Assembly (NCBI RefSeq): GCF_029962835.1
Contig: NC_080582.1
Coordinates: forward strand, 16,500,032-16,564,031
Length of the DNA: 64,000 nucleotides
Source: Magnolia sinica
Taxonomy: Eukaryota; Streptophyta; Magnoliopsida; Magnoliales; Magnoliaceae
Reading direction: 5' to 3'
In this document: positions 9,951-21,508 of the stretch, in pieces
Position numbering within the stretch: the stretch's first letter is position 1
How the letters are laid out: every line of letters begins with the position of its first letter
Position numbers and translations under genes: made by a program
Notes under the pieces: model-generated
The model's database searches: none
What the model was told of the DNA's origin: nothing
What the model saw: only the letters and a program-made list of their open reading frames with translations

Positions 9951-10638
9951 TGATGGGTTTTTTTGACCCGTCGTCGACGGTCGTGAGCCCTGCACGACCA
10001 GTCGTGGAAGTCGAGCCCTGACACGACTCGAACTCCAGTGACTTTGGGATATTTTCTTCTAGGATGCTCGACCGGTTGAAGGATGTACTCGACCGGTCAT
10101 GGGTAGCGCTCGATCGGTCATGGGTTTGTCTCGACTAGTCGAGGTTACGTAGATTCGTTCCATGATTTTGCATGGATTTCGTTTCGCAAGTCCTTTCGCA
10201 ACTGAGATGCGAAAAGGAATTTTCTAAAACTATAAATAGGGGTTCTTAGGATTTTTTTTTTCTTTTATAGAAAAACAATACAAGAGGGCTATCAAAGGTG
10301 TGAGAGAGAGAAAAAGAGAGAGAAGAAGCTTGTGGAAGGGATTTTACGTCTTAGCGCTTTCACGTTCTCATAATTGGTGAGTTCTCTCCATTTTTTTTTG
10401 TTTCTCTTACTGTTTATCCACTCCTGCATGAGTGAAGAAGGTTGTAACGTTTTGCTTTGATAGTGGATTGTTGATCTGGACGATGTCCCGTGGTTTTTAC
10501 CTCTTTGAAGGTTTTCCATGTAAAAATCTCTTGTGTGGTGTGTGATTGTTGCTTTGATTCATTTCATTGCTTTATTATCCGTAATTCCGGTTTGTTTTCG
10601 GAGGCTAGATCCTAAGGTTTTGTGCAAGGCCCCCAACA
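9951..10638 (+). repeat. 3' LTR of the Tork-like copia element (688 bp)
   Basis: The LTR starts TGATGGG after the polypurine run AAAAAGGGAGAGATT and ends GCCCCCAACA. A TATA box TATAAATA lies at 10231-10238. U3 (about 9970-10145) carries repeated TCGA-centred palindromic words such as CTCGACCGGTCATGG and CTCGACTAGTCGAGG. A relative with the same start, TATA region, leader and end is the solo LTR at 43060-43814. Confidence 0.85.
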
Positions 10639-11364
10639 CTAATCTCGTAGGATTGTTGTTTACATTCGATGTGAATGAAAACTGCTTGAGTTCCTATTGG
10701 TTTCTCAACTTAGTTGGTAGATGTAGAGCCCATGGTTAGTCTATCCAAGCTATTAATCTGTCATCTCCGATCATGGATATACCATTCCTGATATATCCTC
10801 TCAATTGGTCAATTCTAGCCTTCCCTGTTCTTAACATGTTAATATATGGTTAAAAGAAATGAATGAACAAACCACATTCATGGGAGGAAAGGCCAAAGAT
10901 TTAATGGCTACAATCTTTCAATTTGGGAAATATTGGGGGAATCGTGCATCCATGATGGGGGCCAACAGATCAATAGCTTGGATACATCAGCTATGAACCC
11001 CTCACAACTATTTCCAAACAGGGAACTCAGAGTGCCCAAATTGCTTTTAACCATGAAAGAGACTCCTCTCTTTTATAGGGCATCCCTTTCCCTCTCATAG
11101 AAGCAAGCATTTCCCTTTCTCTTTTCATTTCCCTCTCATGCAAGCACCCACTTGTTCATCACACTCGACTTCACATCTACCTCTGGGACACGTATATAAA
11201 CACAAGCAGTATGAAAGTTGTTCATCACACTTGACTTCACATCTACCTCTGGGACACATATATAAACACAAGCAGTATAAAGCTTTCGGGGTTACGGCAC
11301 CACTTGATGCCTTGATAGTTTATTTGAGTTGCTACTGGAGAATCGCTTAGGAGCCAAATTTCAG
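10639..11364 (+). promoter_or_regulatory. Promoter and 5' leader exon, segment A
   Basis: This stretch recurs in segments B (27500-27864 plus 33000-33289), C (39738-40549) and D (51046-51704). Conserved parts are GATTGTTGTTTACATTC (A and C), the CTCAATTGGT..AGCATG block, AAAGAGA.TCCTCTCTT, a TATATAAAC box and a leader ending TTTCAG|GTATGTA (donor GT at 11365). TATATAAA occurs at 11193-11200 and 11259-11266. No coding frame is apparent, so the leader is probably a 5' UTR exon joined to the acceptor at 15151. A TATA box and donor kept in several paralogous copies favour a genuine ancestral promoter, though its activity cannot be judged here. Confidence 0.6.
11154..11285 (+). repeat. 66-bp tandem duplication containing the TATA box
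   Basis: GTTCATCACACT.GACTTCAC... is present twice (11154-11219 and 11220-11285) with very few differences. Each copy has its own TATATAAA. Segments B, C and D have one copy, so this is specific to segment A. Confidence 0.85.
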
Positions 11365-12962
11365 GTATGTATATCTATTGAAATTTTCCTCTTTTCTCAT
11401 ATCAAGATATTTTCTATCAAGGCATGTGAATTTCAGGCCTAGCATTCTTTGGAAGGTGTTCAAGTAGGATGAGTAGTACTGACTTGAGGCAAGATCGTGA
11501 GCTGACCCATTTAATTGTCAAAACTAATTACCTGTAGGCACCTGCATTGCTCCTCATGTATAGGACATTTTAAGTCAGTGGATACATTAAATATTCTTTT
11601 TCCTTCACACACATTCAGTGCATCCAATGGTTGAAAACACCTTGTACAACGAGGAATGGTACTGCAGCCCCCTATAGGTGATCAGTCCCCTTTGATTAGT
11701 ATGTCTGAGTTTCAACCCTGGATCCAATCCACCAGTGTATGGGTTGGATCTGGGTCTGTTCGAAGTCCAATAAGTTTAAGTGTGAAAGAAAAGTTTGAAT
11801 ATAAGTAGAATTTAGGTTTGTTAAAGTATTAGGATAATTCTATTAAAATGGAATGTTTTCTTATATGTTAAGAAGGGTATGGGATGAGATCTCTCTAAAT
11901 TCCTACAAATCTCATATCTCTTCTATATATTTCATAAATTGTTAGTAAAATAAAGATAATTTTACCAAATATTAACTGTTACCTTAAATTACTTTTCTCA
12001 CTTTAAAGTATGTTTTTTACTAAAATGATGAAACTGCCCATCAATTATTGCAGTTACTTAAAGAAGAATTAAATAAGTACCAAAATATAGATATTATTAA
12101 TAAGGTGTTATTATAAAAGAAAGTGACTTTTATCTCAAAATTCCTTTAAAAAAAAAAAAATAATAATAATAATAAAATAAAAAATAAAAAATCCTGCAAA
12201 ATACTTTTAAAATTTATATTTATCAAATAATGTTTCCTACTATAAAGTGAAGATTAAAAAACGTTTCTACCCATACTCATTCATCCTCCCCCGGTGACAC
12301 CGGTTACAACCGAATCTTGCCAGCCAAAACTTGTAGGCTGCATGGGGTGGGACCCGTTGCCAAAATCCACTCCAACCATCTAGTGTGTAACCCATTTTTA
12401 AGGGTAGTACTCAAAGCTCAGTTCAATCTGTGATTTAAGCAGACCACTCTATTGAAAAGAGTGTATAGGGTGATGTGTATCCTCTAAACTCTTTCTTTTG
12501 GTGTGGTCCATCGGAGTAATATATTGTTATGATTTTCTGTATCTGGGCCTAAATGACTTTTTGGCAACTACTAGTTCGGGTGGATGTTACATGATAATTA
12601 TGGTGTTCCTTGTAAGAACTCAATGAATGACATCTTTCTTCCAACCGTTTCCTTTCCTGTATCCCATCTGAATGACAAGTCAGCTTGATTTTTAAGATTC
12701 ATGTCCAATGTGGAATTATACATCTAATGGTCGGAATGGATTTTGGGTACACAATGTAGTTCTGCTTGGGTAGGTGTCCCATAATTTTTTTATTTTGTAA
12801 CATAGAGCAACCGATTGCTTGCAGCACCGAGTGTAGGGATATCGGTACGGCACCACGTGGCCCAAGCTCTATGGGCCCACTATGCTCTATGCATTTTATT
12901 CATGTTGTCTATTCATTTTTCTAACTCATTTTAGGGCAGATCTAAAGCTCTAAGTAGGCTAG

Positions 12963-13036
<74 letters not shown>

Positions 13037-15151
13037 TTGAATATATGCTTACCATTGAAAACTCTGGGTGTTGAATCGAGCTCACATTTGTGTGTTTACC
13101 TTCATCCAGGTGTATGTGATCTTATGAACAGGTGTTGGATGGCAAATAAAACTTCAACTGTGGGTGTTTAAGTACTCCCACTATTTTCTGTGGCCTTAGG
13201 AAGGTTTCAACAGTGGGCATTCAACTCCCACTGTTTTCTATGGCATCCTTCATTTGAATTTTGAATCTTCATCATTTTTAGGTCATGCCTTAAATTGAGT
13301 TAGCAAAACTGATGAATGGTGTAGATAAAACACATGCATCATGGCTTAGCTCACATGGGCAGAGTTGGCTTTGGAAAATCTCATCAAATAACTGGAGTGG
13401 GACGCCCAGCCATTATTTACAGGGCCACTGTATGTGTATGTGAAATCCATTCTGACCATTAGATATTTTATCACACATTAGTCTAAATCAGGCTAACTTG
13501 TAATTTGGATGGGCCACACCAAAGAAAAGAATTGGGAGAGACATCCACTTGAATTTCTACATAGCACCACCCATGTGATTATGTGAAATCCTCTCGGATC
13601 ATAACATGTCATAAAGTCCAAAATTTTAGATAATTGGTGATTTAGGTGAGCTACATTGAGGGATGTAGTTTGAGGGGTGGGCATTTTCCTGTACACCTTT
13701 TCTAATCATACGGTTGTCCCGCTTGAATAATGGATGAGGTTAGTTGTTAAGATCAATTGTTAAAATTTAGTTACACTAGTGGTGATCAATTTAGATTTAA
13801 GAAACACATTAAGTTGGGATCATGCAATCTTGTTTTCCTCATCCCAGTTACCTTTCACCTTATAAGGGTAAATAAGGGTGAGTTAGGCTTTTCACTTACT
13901 ATTACGACTATAGAATGTTATGGTAAATGTAAAACGTCCAAGGCAGTAGGAATGTGGTTATTAATGGACCCACCATGATGTACATATTTTATCCACACTA
14001 TCCATTTATTTATCCATGTCATTTTATGGCACTAGACAAAACATGAGGCAGATCCAAATCTTAGGTGGGCAACGCCATAGGAAACGGTGGTGATTAAACC
14101 GGCACCATTAAAAAATTCCTACCGTAAGTTTATTTTACATTCAATACGTAGATTAGATCACACAGATTTGGGTGAAGGGGAGGAAAAAAATATATCTAAC
14201 TTGGTGTAAAACTTTTTAGCACACGGAAGTTTTTAATGGTGGGCGCTATCACCACTCCTTCCTGCCATATGTTCCAGTTGAGATTTGGATATGCTTCGAT
14301 TTTGAGTTCATATAGTAAAATAATCTAGAAAAATGAATGGACGGTATGGATTACGAACATACATTATAATCGGCCTGGAACTTTTTAGCAACGGCTTACA
14401 GAAAAGAGCTTGGGAAATCCACTCTGTCCATCAATTTTGGAAGACTACAATCGAACCGGAATCTAAAGATCTGGCATGATCCAAAATACACGCGCGCCAC
14501 ACCACACAAAATAGTGGCAATGGAAACCTTCACTGTTGAAACCATAGCCGACCATGATGTTTATAGGCTGTCCAAACCCTTGATAGGATCATTACCACTG
14601 AAATAAATTCTGCTGTTTTGTGTGAGCGGTGGCTCACATGAGTTTTGGATCTTCCTTGCTTTTCTAGTTAGTCCAAGGAAATTATTAGTAAACTCTTCCT
14701 TGTTGTCTAGTAAAACTGATGAACAGAGGGGGTTTGCTACCTATGGACTATGGTGTAGCTCACCTGAATTTTTGACCGGACTAATCGTTTTTCTCAAAAC
14801 GTGGCCCCATCGTAATGTTGAAGGCTTGAGCACGTCATGGGCTTAGAACAGCAGGCCAAAGCTTTTGCCCAAAATTTTGTTGAGCCCAGGCACATCCTGG
14901 CCCAGCCTAAAAATGATAAAATCCCCATTTCCCACTCGAATTTCGTAATGTATCCATCGATCAAGTGGGCCACACTTGACAAAGAAGTAGACAAATTGAT
15001 GGTCTACATTCAACATGCATGGGTTGCCTAATCAGGTGATGGGTCGGCCTAAAATTACTTGAGCACAAACACAGCTCGGAAAATTGATCTGAGTGCGTTG
15101 CCCAGCCTATTGGCATCCTTACTCAGGGGACAAGGAATTCGAATTTTGCAG
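11365..15151 (+). other. Putative 5' UTR intron of resistance-gene copy A, filled with MITE debris
   Basis: The stretch runs from the GTATGTA donor to TTTTGCAG at 15144-15151. Segments 11680-12800 and 14780-15150 align with copy C (40800-41900 and 42350-42774). The middle (about 12830-14640) includes MITE-type sequence, for example the arm 13960-14270 with CCCACCATGATGTACATATTTTATCC followed by GGTGGGC words. A long TA run lies at 12966-13032. No coding sequence is recognised; short frames such as 13493-13696 and 13757-13978 resemble nothing I know. Confidence 0.5.
12966..13032. repeat. (TA)n microsatellite
   Basis: About 33 uninterrupted TA units. It is absent from the matching intron of copy C. 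Confidence 0.95.
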
Positions 15152-15410
15152 GAGAAATCCAGCGTTAGGAAATGGCAGCTTCTAGGGATGATGATGATCA
15201 ATGGCTCAAAGGAGGAGAACAGGTTTTGAGTGCTCTGTCTCAACGCATGAGGCATTAGATATGGAATTGCGTGAGAGACGACAAGATTTCAGTGCTCTCA
15301 TTATGGGGAAAGCAAGGAGTGGAAATGGAGGAATTCAGAGAATCTAGCCATCTGTTTGAAGTAATCATACGAGTAAGAGCACCAGGTATCGAGAGTCTTA
15401 CAAAGAAGAT
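15152..15410 (+). pseudogene. NB-ARC resistance-gene analogue copy A, exon part 1
   Basis: The exon begins after TTTTGCAG and has ATG at 15172 in the same context as copy C (42795). It encodes MAASRDDDDQWLKGGEQV and, later, IWNC.RDDKISVLSLWGKQGVEMEEF and SSHLFEVIIRVRAPG. This matches the start of an NB-ARC domain (P-loop to RNBS-A) of plant CC-NB-LRR intracellular immune receptors, At4g27190/RPS2-like. The P-loop should read WGMGGVGKTT; here GKTT is missing, so ATP binding is not expected. A TAG at 15256-15258 replaces the Gln of copy C. The frame is cut at 15410 by the CACTA transposon and resumes at 22903. Confidence 0.65.
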
Positions 15411-15424
15411 CACTACAAGAAAAG

Positions 15425-15905
15425 GGGGCTTTAGCCTCGGTTCAAAATTGTGGCTAAAAAGATTAAAAACTGAGGCTAAAGCCTTTAGCCTCAGTTTTGC
15501 CTCAGTTATTCAAACTGAGGTTGAAAACCCCGTGGCTAAAGGCTTTAGCCTCCGTTTTAGCAACCGAGGCTAAAATGACTTTTATAGCCTCGGTTCTTCA
15601 AGTGAGGCTAAAAACTTTTTTAGCTTCAATTTTCTCGAAATGAGGCTAAATCAAAATTTTAGCCTCCATTGTTTTCAACTGAGACTAAATCCAAATTTTA
15701 GCCTCAATTGTCTCCAACCGAAGCTAAATCTATTTTTAACCTCGGTTCTCAACAACCAAGGCTAATGCCTTTAGCCACGGGAGTTGTAGTCTCGGTTTAA
15801 GTAACTAAGGCAAAACTGAGACTAAAGATAGATTTAGCCTTCATTGACATCAATTGAGGCTAAAATCAATTTCTAACATCATTTATCAATAATCGAGGTT
15901 AAATC
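15425..15905 (+). repeat. 5' subterminal repeat array of the CACTA element
   Basis: About ten imperfect units alternate TTTAGCCTCGGTT and AACCGAGGCTAAA, each pair forming a small inverted repeat 35-45 bases long. In En/Spm such subterminal motifs bind the regulatory TNPA protein; that role is inferred here. Confidence 0.85.
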
Positions 15906-16160
15906 ATTTATTTTAACACATTCATAAACCTATGCATATTCAGTGGCCATTGATCAAATGGCTTGCATTTTTGTTCTCATAAGATAACAACTCATGGAGA
16001 AAAACATGAGAATCACACCCACTTTTCAAATTGAAATTTTAGTTTCTATTTGGAATAGAAATCTGGGGTAAAAAAAAAAAAGAAGAATTCAACAACTAAA
16101 GCTTTGATCAACTGTCATCAATGGATTCTAATTCAGATTACTAGATCTTGACTGCAACAA

Positions 16161-16378
16161 CTAAAGCCTCTGGTCCATCTCAGAGAAATTAGCCAACATG
16201 TTGAAGTTGTAGTCGGGAGAGATCTGGTGCGTCATCGGCAGTGGAAGCTTCCCTCTGCTAACGGCCATAATCACAGGATCGATGAATTCAACATCAACAT
16301 AACTGCTATTTCCAGCAACTAGTTTTTGCAGATTCAAATTAGCTGAACTATCGAGGAACGGATACTGTGCAGCTGAAC
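16161..16378 (-). pseudogene. Captured host exon, possibly CCR4-NOT subunit 4-like
   Basis: On the reverse strand an acceptor CTTCTTGTGGCAG precedes an open exon encoding AQYPFLDSSANLNLQKL and DVEFIDPVIMAVSRGKLPLP. The DVEFIDPxIxAVxxGKLP phrase recalls the C-terminal part of plant CNOT4-like RING/RRM proteins, but this is from memory. The Met-initiated frame starting at 16412 would include intron sequence. The retained intron border suggests capture from genomic DNA rather than from mRNA. The parent gene is not in the window. Confidence 0.4.
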
Positions 16379-16773
16379 CTGCCACAAGAAGGAATATAAG
16401 CATCCACAACAATCAGAAAAAAGATCTTACCAGCAAGAAAATAAAAAATAGATGGTAGCAAAACTGCAAGAATTTGAGCCAGTAGATCAATGGTAGACAG
16501 GGTGCATTTCAACATTGAGTTCTCAGATTTGAACCTTGCTTACCAGCCAATCAACAAAAACAAAAGAAAAGAAAAAGATTTTTAAAAAATAACTTGAAAC
16601 TGCCATTGAAATATTGGCATGTATTCAACAATGAATTATCAGACTTACAGATATTATGTTGCACTAAAAATCCGTGAATCTTGATCTTAGTAATGACACT
16701 GCTAGCAAAATAAGGTGAATGCCATTTTAATGGGAATCTACATATGTCGTGGTTACAAAGGGGATAAAAATGG

Positions 16774-17028
16774 TCATGCCCCAGGAATCGGAAGTGAAAC
16801 TAGAAAAGACCTGATTAATCCGACTCCACACCCTAGGAAGATCCTTCCTATAATGAGCATGGAAAGGTTTTGGGCAGCTGCATTTAGCACCACGCCAATG
16901 ATGAAGAAAATCCCTACAATGAGCATGGTCAGCCTCCGACCGAGGTTTCTTGTGGTGTAGGATGCGAAGAAGGTCGAAAATATGTGCACATCAACAGAAT
17001 GCAGTGCAATATTTAGCACAACTTCCAC
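16774..17028 (-). pseudogene. Captured fragment of a sugar transport protein (STP, MFS) gene
   Basis: The reverse strand encodes STFFASYTTRNLGRRLTMLI, then IFFIIGVVLNAAAQNLSMLI and IGRIFLGCGVG. This is the TM2-TM4 region of plant STP monosaccharide/H+ symporters, including the GRR loop motif between membrane segments. Only about 60 of some 510 residues are present. After GCGVG the match ends, where a real STP continues FANQ. The ATG at 17028 is not the STP start. It lies 400 bp from another captured exon, inside the CACTA element. Confidence 0.7.
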
Positions 17029-17039
17029 CCATGTTCGTT

Positions 17040-18800
17040 ATAATTTTAGTTGTTGAGGCTTTTTTTCTTTTCATGTTGATGTGTATTTATTTTTATGCGT
17101 CTAGAATCAAATTAAATCAAAACTAATTGCAAATTGAAATTGATGTACCATATTGAAACTCAAATAGTCCATAAGCATAGATAGATAGAAGAAGTAGAAG
17201 AGACTGAGAGCAAAGTTTAACAGTCCTCTAGCCTTTTATGCTAGAGATCACACAAACCCCTTGCATATTCTTCCAAGGAAAGCCTCTCTTATTGCAAAAT
17301 CTCATAGAAGTTGTTTTGTATACATGAATCTTTTGCTAATCATGCAAAGAGTTTTGCTTAAGGATCAACTAGACAAATTTTTTAAAAAAGTACAGATCGA
17401 CAAGCAGAAAAGATGCAAGACCTAAGAAGTAGACCTTCGTGACTTTCGTGACAGTTAGGTGATTGAATGAAGTCAAATATACAAAATAAGGTAAAAGAAA
17501 ATTGCATCCATAACATAATATATTGGAAACACTGGTAGTTTCCAAAGAAAATGTACAACGATTATGTTACAAATTCTAAGAGGCTATCTTACCATAAATG
17601 AAAATGGTAACTGCTAGGTTCAGGTGTTATTTTTTATGCTTGTAATGGCTGACATGATTGCTTGTCTCTTTCTCATATATTTTGCTCCATCACAGGAGTA
17701 GAACAAAATATTTTGATTCTTTGAACTAAAGAAGCCTATAGGTGAAGAAAGAAGTAGATGTGGATGTGATGGAGGTTTTTTATTTTATTTTTGGGGATGA
17801 TGTGGAGATGATGGAGGTGTTTCAAGTCAAGAAACAGAATAGGCTATACTTCAATCCGGGTTCTTGTTTTGCAGAATTAACTGGAGTCAAGAAACGGAAT
17901 AGACTATACTTCAGTCAAGGTTATTAGTATCGAGTTTAGGAGTTGGTAAATATTGAAAGATATTTACAAATAGGGCCATCATATTCCTTCCATCTGGTGA
18001 TCGATGAACACTGAGAAACTGAAACAGATGCTTGCACTGAGGATAGGAAGGATTCTAATTATACGTGGCCATATTAGGATGCAAGTCACACTACACAAAG
18101 TAGACAATGCAAACACAGCAACATACTGTTAGAAAAACTATACACGAAAACTTTAATTTGTAACCATGTGTCAACGGTGTGGGTGTTAGTGAACAACTAC
18201 AAACCTCAATGGCATCGGTGTTTTGAAATAGAAGAGCTCTTAAGGACTGTTTTAGAAACTCTAATTTCCTAATTAGAAGTTGCAATTCTTATAGAAATTT
18301 AAAGTTGGGATCAATTGATGCCAAAGATTTGCAGGGCAATCTCAGTGGCTCTCACAAGTGACAAACCCACCAGACTTTTCTTCGGAAATCTTTCCCATGA
18401 ACTTCTTGCCATGAGAGCTAGGTGGGGTCGTTGTAATGTTGATGAGAAATTCACCCCATCCATTTTCTTTGCCAAATCATTTTAGGACACGACCTAAAAA
18501 AATGAGATAGATTCAAAACTCAAGTGAACCATACATATTATATCCAGTAAGTAGTGCAGAATGATCACCTACCATTTAAAACTTCTTAGGAGCTACAGAA
18601 GTTTTATATCCAACATCCAATAAAAAAGAAAACATATTATATCCAGCATTGTAAGATCTAATTTAAATAGAATTAGATACACAACTGAACATCAATCTAA
18701 TGAAGGAAAAACCTATAAAATGCAAAATAAAGAAATCAAACAACAGAAATAGTTCAAAGATGACATTAGCTTCTCAAAGTTTCAACATATCAAAGAAACT
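17040..18800. other. CACTA interior without recognisable genes
   Basis: This is AT-rich sequence. A roughly 60-bp tandem duplication lies at 17823-17930 (AAGAAACAGAATAGGCTATA and its near-copy) and produces a short frame at 17742-17927 with a repeated VKK.NRLYF phrase. A fragment of the dispersed MITE family (AATTCACCCCATCCATTTTC) is at about 18420-18560. Confidence 0.5.
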
Positions 18801-20400
18801 CATGAAAAGCTTCAAAGGAAGAGCTGAACAGAGATTGGAAAGGAAAGATAGATCATATTCTTTTGGATGAAAAGAGAGAAACACAAGAGGTCAGATTTCT
18901 TACAAAAATTCAGTGAAAATGAGCAAGCCAAAGGTCTGGAAACTCCAGAGATCCAGCATGGAGATAACCGAAGAGCTATGGTGTTTAACATGCTGCGTAA
19001 AACTGGTGTTGTATCGTTTCGAGTCCATCCAGAAAGTTTACCTCCAACAGTACGTACGAATAGCATGTGCCTCACACGATCTTGTTTGCCCTTCAAACCA
19101 GATGTAATGGAACTGCCTATCTGTCAACTAATTGCATAATGGGTCAAGGAAAAAAGGGGTCCACTTAGAATCCAGAGATGATTCACTTATATGCATCAGA
19201 GAACATGAATTTTAAGTAGGTGGCAGAGTAGTAAGAAGACTAAGAAGGCATGAATAATAAAAATAACTGCTAATAGAGTACATGGGATTACTTGGTAATT
19301 CTTGGTTGTGCCTCTGGAAACGGGATAAAGATGTCTAATACCTTCTTAGTATCAAGAGCATTTGTATTTTGATCACACAGTTTTTCCTACATGGAACTGA
19401 AAACTTCTAATCATACACACTTTTAGTACTGAGTTCATTGCTCAAAAAACAGGATAAGAAAATGTGAGGTCCACTAATCATACACAACATCACTACGTGC
19501 CAATCTACACACTGGAGTGTAGATGGAAAAGGAGAGGGATATGAGCACAAGTGAGATAGTGGGGGAGCCCACCTCCATGAACATGCAGACCCGGTTCATT
19601 CATCAAGTGGGGTCCACTGAACATGCACCGTCCTAACAATTCGGCAGGTCCCCTCATCAGAGAGGTGCTGTCCACGTTGAATATGGACCTTTGGTCATTT
19701 TTCTCTAACCATCTATTTTTCTCATAAAGGCGTAACTCACCTGATGAATGGGCAACCCGCAACAATGATGCGCCGCAGATGATGAATGTGCAGGATTTCA
19801 CACATATGGATCTTACAATACATGGTATGCTAGGGTATGTGGGTTGCTGCAGTACATACAATGTGCATGTACAATATAGTTTTATTTGCAAATTAATAGG
19901 TAAATATGAAAGGATAAATGTTATTATTATTGTATTATTAAGTTTGGCCCAGAAGAATGGAAAACAATCGAAATCAACTTTAAAATATCTGTCCAATTTC
20001 TGCTATGAGACAATGTGAACATAAACCATGGTAGAGATAGCATTTTACAGAAATTCTGCAGCAACCAGTATGAGGGATTTTTTTATTTTTTATTTTTTAT
20101 TTTTATTTTTTGCATGTGTCTAAAATCTCATTCCTAGAATAAATATCCATCAGAAATATGCACATATAAAAATGCACTACATTCTACCATATTAGACTTA
20201 TCTGGCATAGAAAATGCGCCGCTGGACATAACTTTTTTTAGATATACTTTTAGATAAATCTCTAAAATCTAAATACAAAAACCTAAATTACAACTTAAAT
20301 CAGCAAGAATCGAAACAAAATCCAATGAAATCTCTAAGAATAAAGAGACATAAGTTAGATCAAGATCAAAACAAATCAAGCACCAGAAATCAAGAAAAAA
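18801..20400. other. CACTA interior, unassigned
   Basis: Overlapping frames on both strands at 18812-19139 and a reverse frame at 19505-19996 have no features I recognise. The sequence 19540-19700 has MITE-like words (AAGTGGGGTCCACTGAACATG). I make no gene call. Confidence 0.4.
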
Positions 20401-20653
20401 TTACAAAAACCAAACCCTATCCATGTTTTTGCAATCGGTGAGGAGCTGCAATTGGTGTATATGCCCCTTGTTTTTCTAGCCTACACGGAAATCGGCAATG
20501 GAGGAGCAGATTTCGCACCAGAGAACAGGGTTTTGCTCTCAGATCGAACACCAAACCCTAATCGCTGATATTGCAATGTAGAAACTGCTCAAATCCAGCA
20601 AATGAGCTAGAAACGACAGGATTTTCCACTTCCTGAGCAAGATTTCAGTGAAA

Positions 20654-20992
20654 TCAGTAAAAAAAACTCCTCAAATCGAACCAAAAAACGTGGAAATTGG
20701 ATTTTGAACGGCCAAATGGGGAAAACGCATGAAAATGAGAGATTTCTGCCCCGATTTCTGATTTTCGAGAGAATTTCAGTTGAAAAATCAGTAGAGAAAA
20801 AAAAATAGAAAGAGAGAATGAGTACCTGAAATCGGCGAAGAGATTGCTGGTGTGGAGGAGAGAATTTCCTTTCGGAGCTAAGGGATCTTGAGAGAGAGCT
20901 GAGGGAGTATGAAATGACCTGATTTTGAGAGAGAGCTGAGGCAGCTGAGGGATTTTGAGAAAGAGCCGAGGGAATTTTTTTTTATAGCTCAT
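20654..20992 (-). pseudogene. Possible captured 5' exon of a host gene
   Basis: On the reverse strand, purine/pyrimidine-rich sequence with repeated CTCAGCTCTCTCTCAAAATC blocks leads through GCCGATTTCAG into GTACTCATTCTC, a good splice donor (AG|GTACT) near 20823. CCCTAATC and CGAAATCGG words of plant 5' UTRs follow. The 112-codon frame has no protein match I can name. A captured 5' UTR/first exon with its intron is the best explanation. Confidence 0.3.
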
Positions 20993-21508
20993 CTCATGTA
21001 AAGCTCAGATCTCAAACACGTGTTACAACTATGAGGTTCGTAAGCCCACACGTATGTGAAGCCTTGCCTATCTACACGCCAACATGGAACACATTGGAGA
21101 GATCCGAGCCTTTCATCAGGTGGGCCAAGCTGTTTAGATGCTAACTACTAAACATTTAACTACTAGGTGACAACTAGACGGTTGAGAAGAAAATGGTACT
21201 AAGCTGTAGAAATTTAACTATCAGATCTGATGGTTTGGATTATCTAACGAGTTTGATTTTTTCTGGCTGTGATCCATCCGCAGCAGGGTCCATGATTTTT
21301 ATGGTCCTGATTTTCCTTCATGTAAGCAAGGATCTGAAAGAAAGAACCTTACATTCACACATGCATAACTAGAGCAGATATAACGTTGGAGTATAGCAAT
21401 TTTGTAGCTGTCCCTTGTTCATCCCATTGCTTGTAAGATGTGACCCACCTGAGTAGTGAAACAGCCTGATTTGTAGGCCTTAAGATCTAAACAGTGAGGC
21501 CCACCTGA

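Larger units (their letters stand above)
6941..10638 (+). mobile_element. Ty1/copia element, Tork/Tnt1-like, 3' half (5' half outside window)
   Basis: The sequence runs from the gag-pre-integrase region through integrase, RT and RNase H to a polypurine tract and 3' LTR. The order PR-INT-RT-RH is diagnostic of copia. Residue blocks closely follow tobacco Tnt1, for example VCKLRKSLYGLKQ, SRKLWLSQERYIEKFLERFN and LSTTEAEYIA. The left part of the element was split off when the gypsy element inserted at 6940/6941 and should resume beyond the left edge. After 10638 the sequence returns to the duplicated resistance-gene unit, so the copia element itself landed in segment A. Confidence 0.88.

Noticed and set aside
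12966..13032. TA runs (also 25329-25419 and 51893-51973) as replication origins or regulatory switches
   Set aside because: Simple repeats of this sort are common in plant intergenic DNA; nothing here supports a function.
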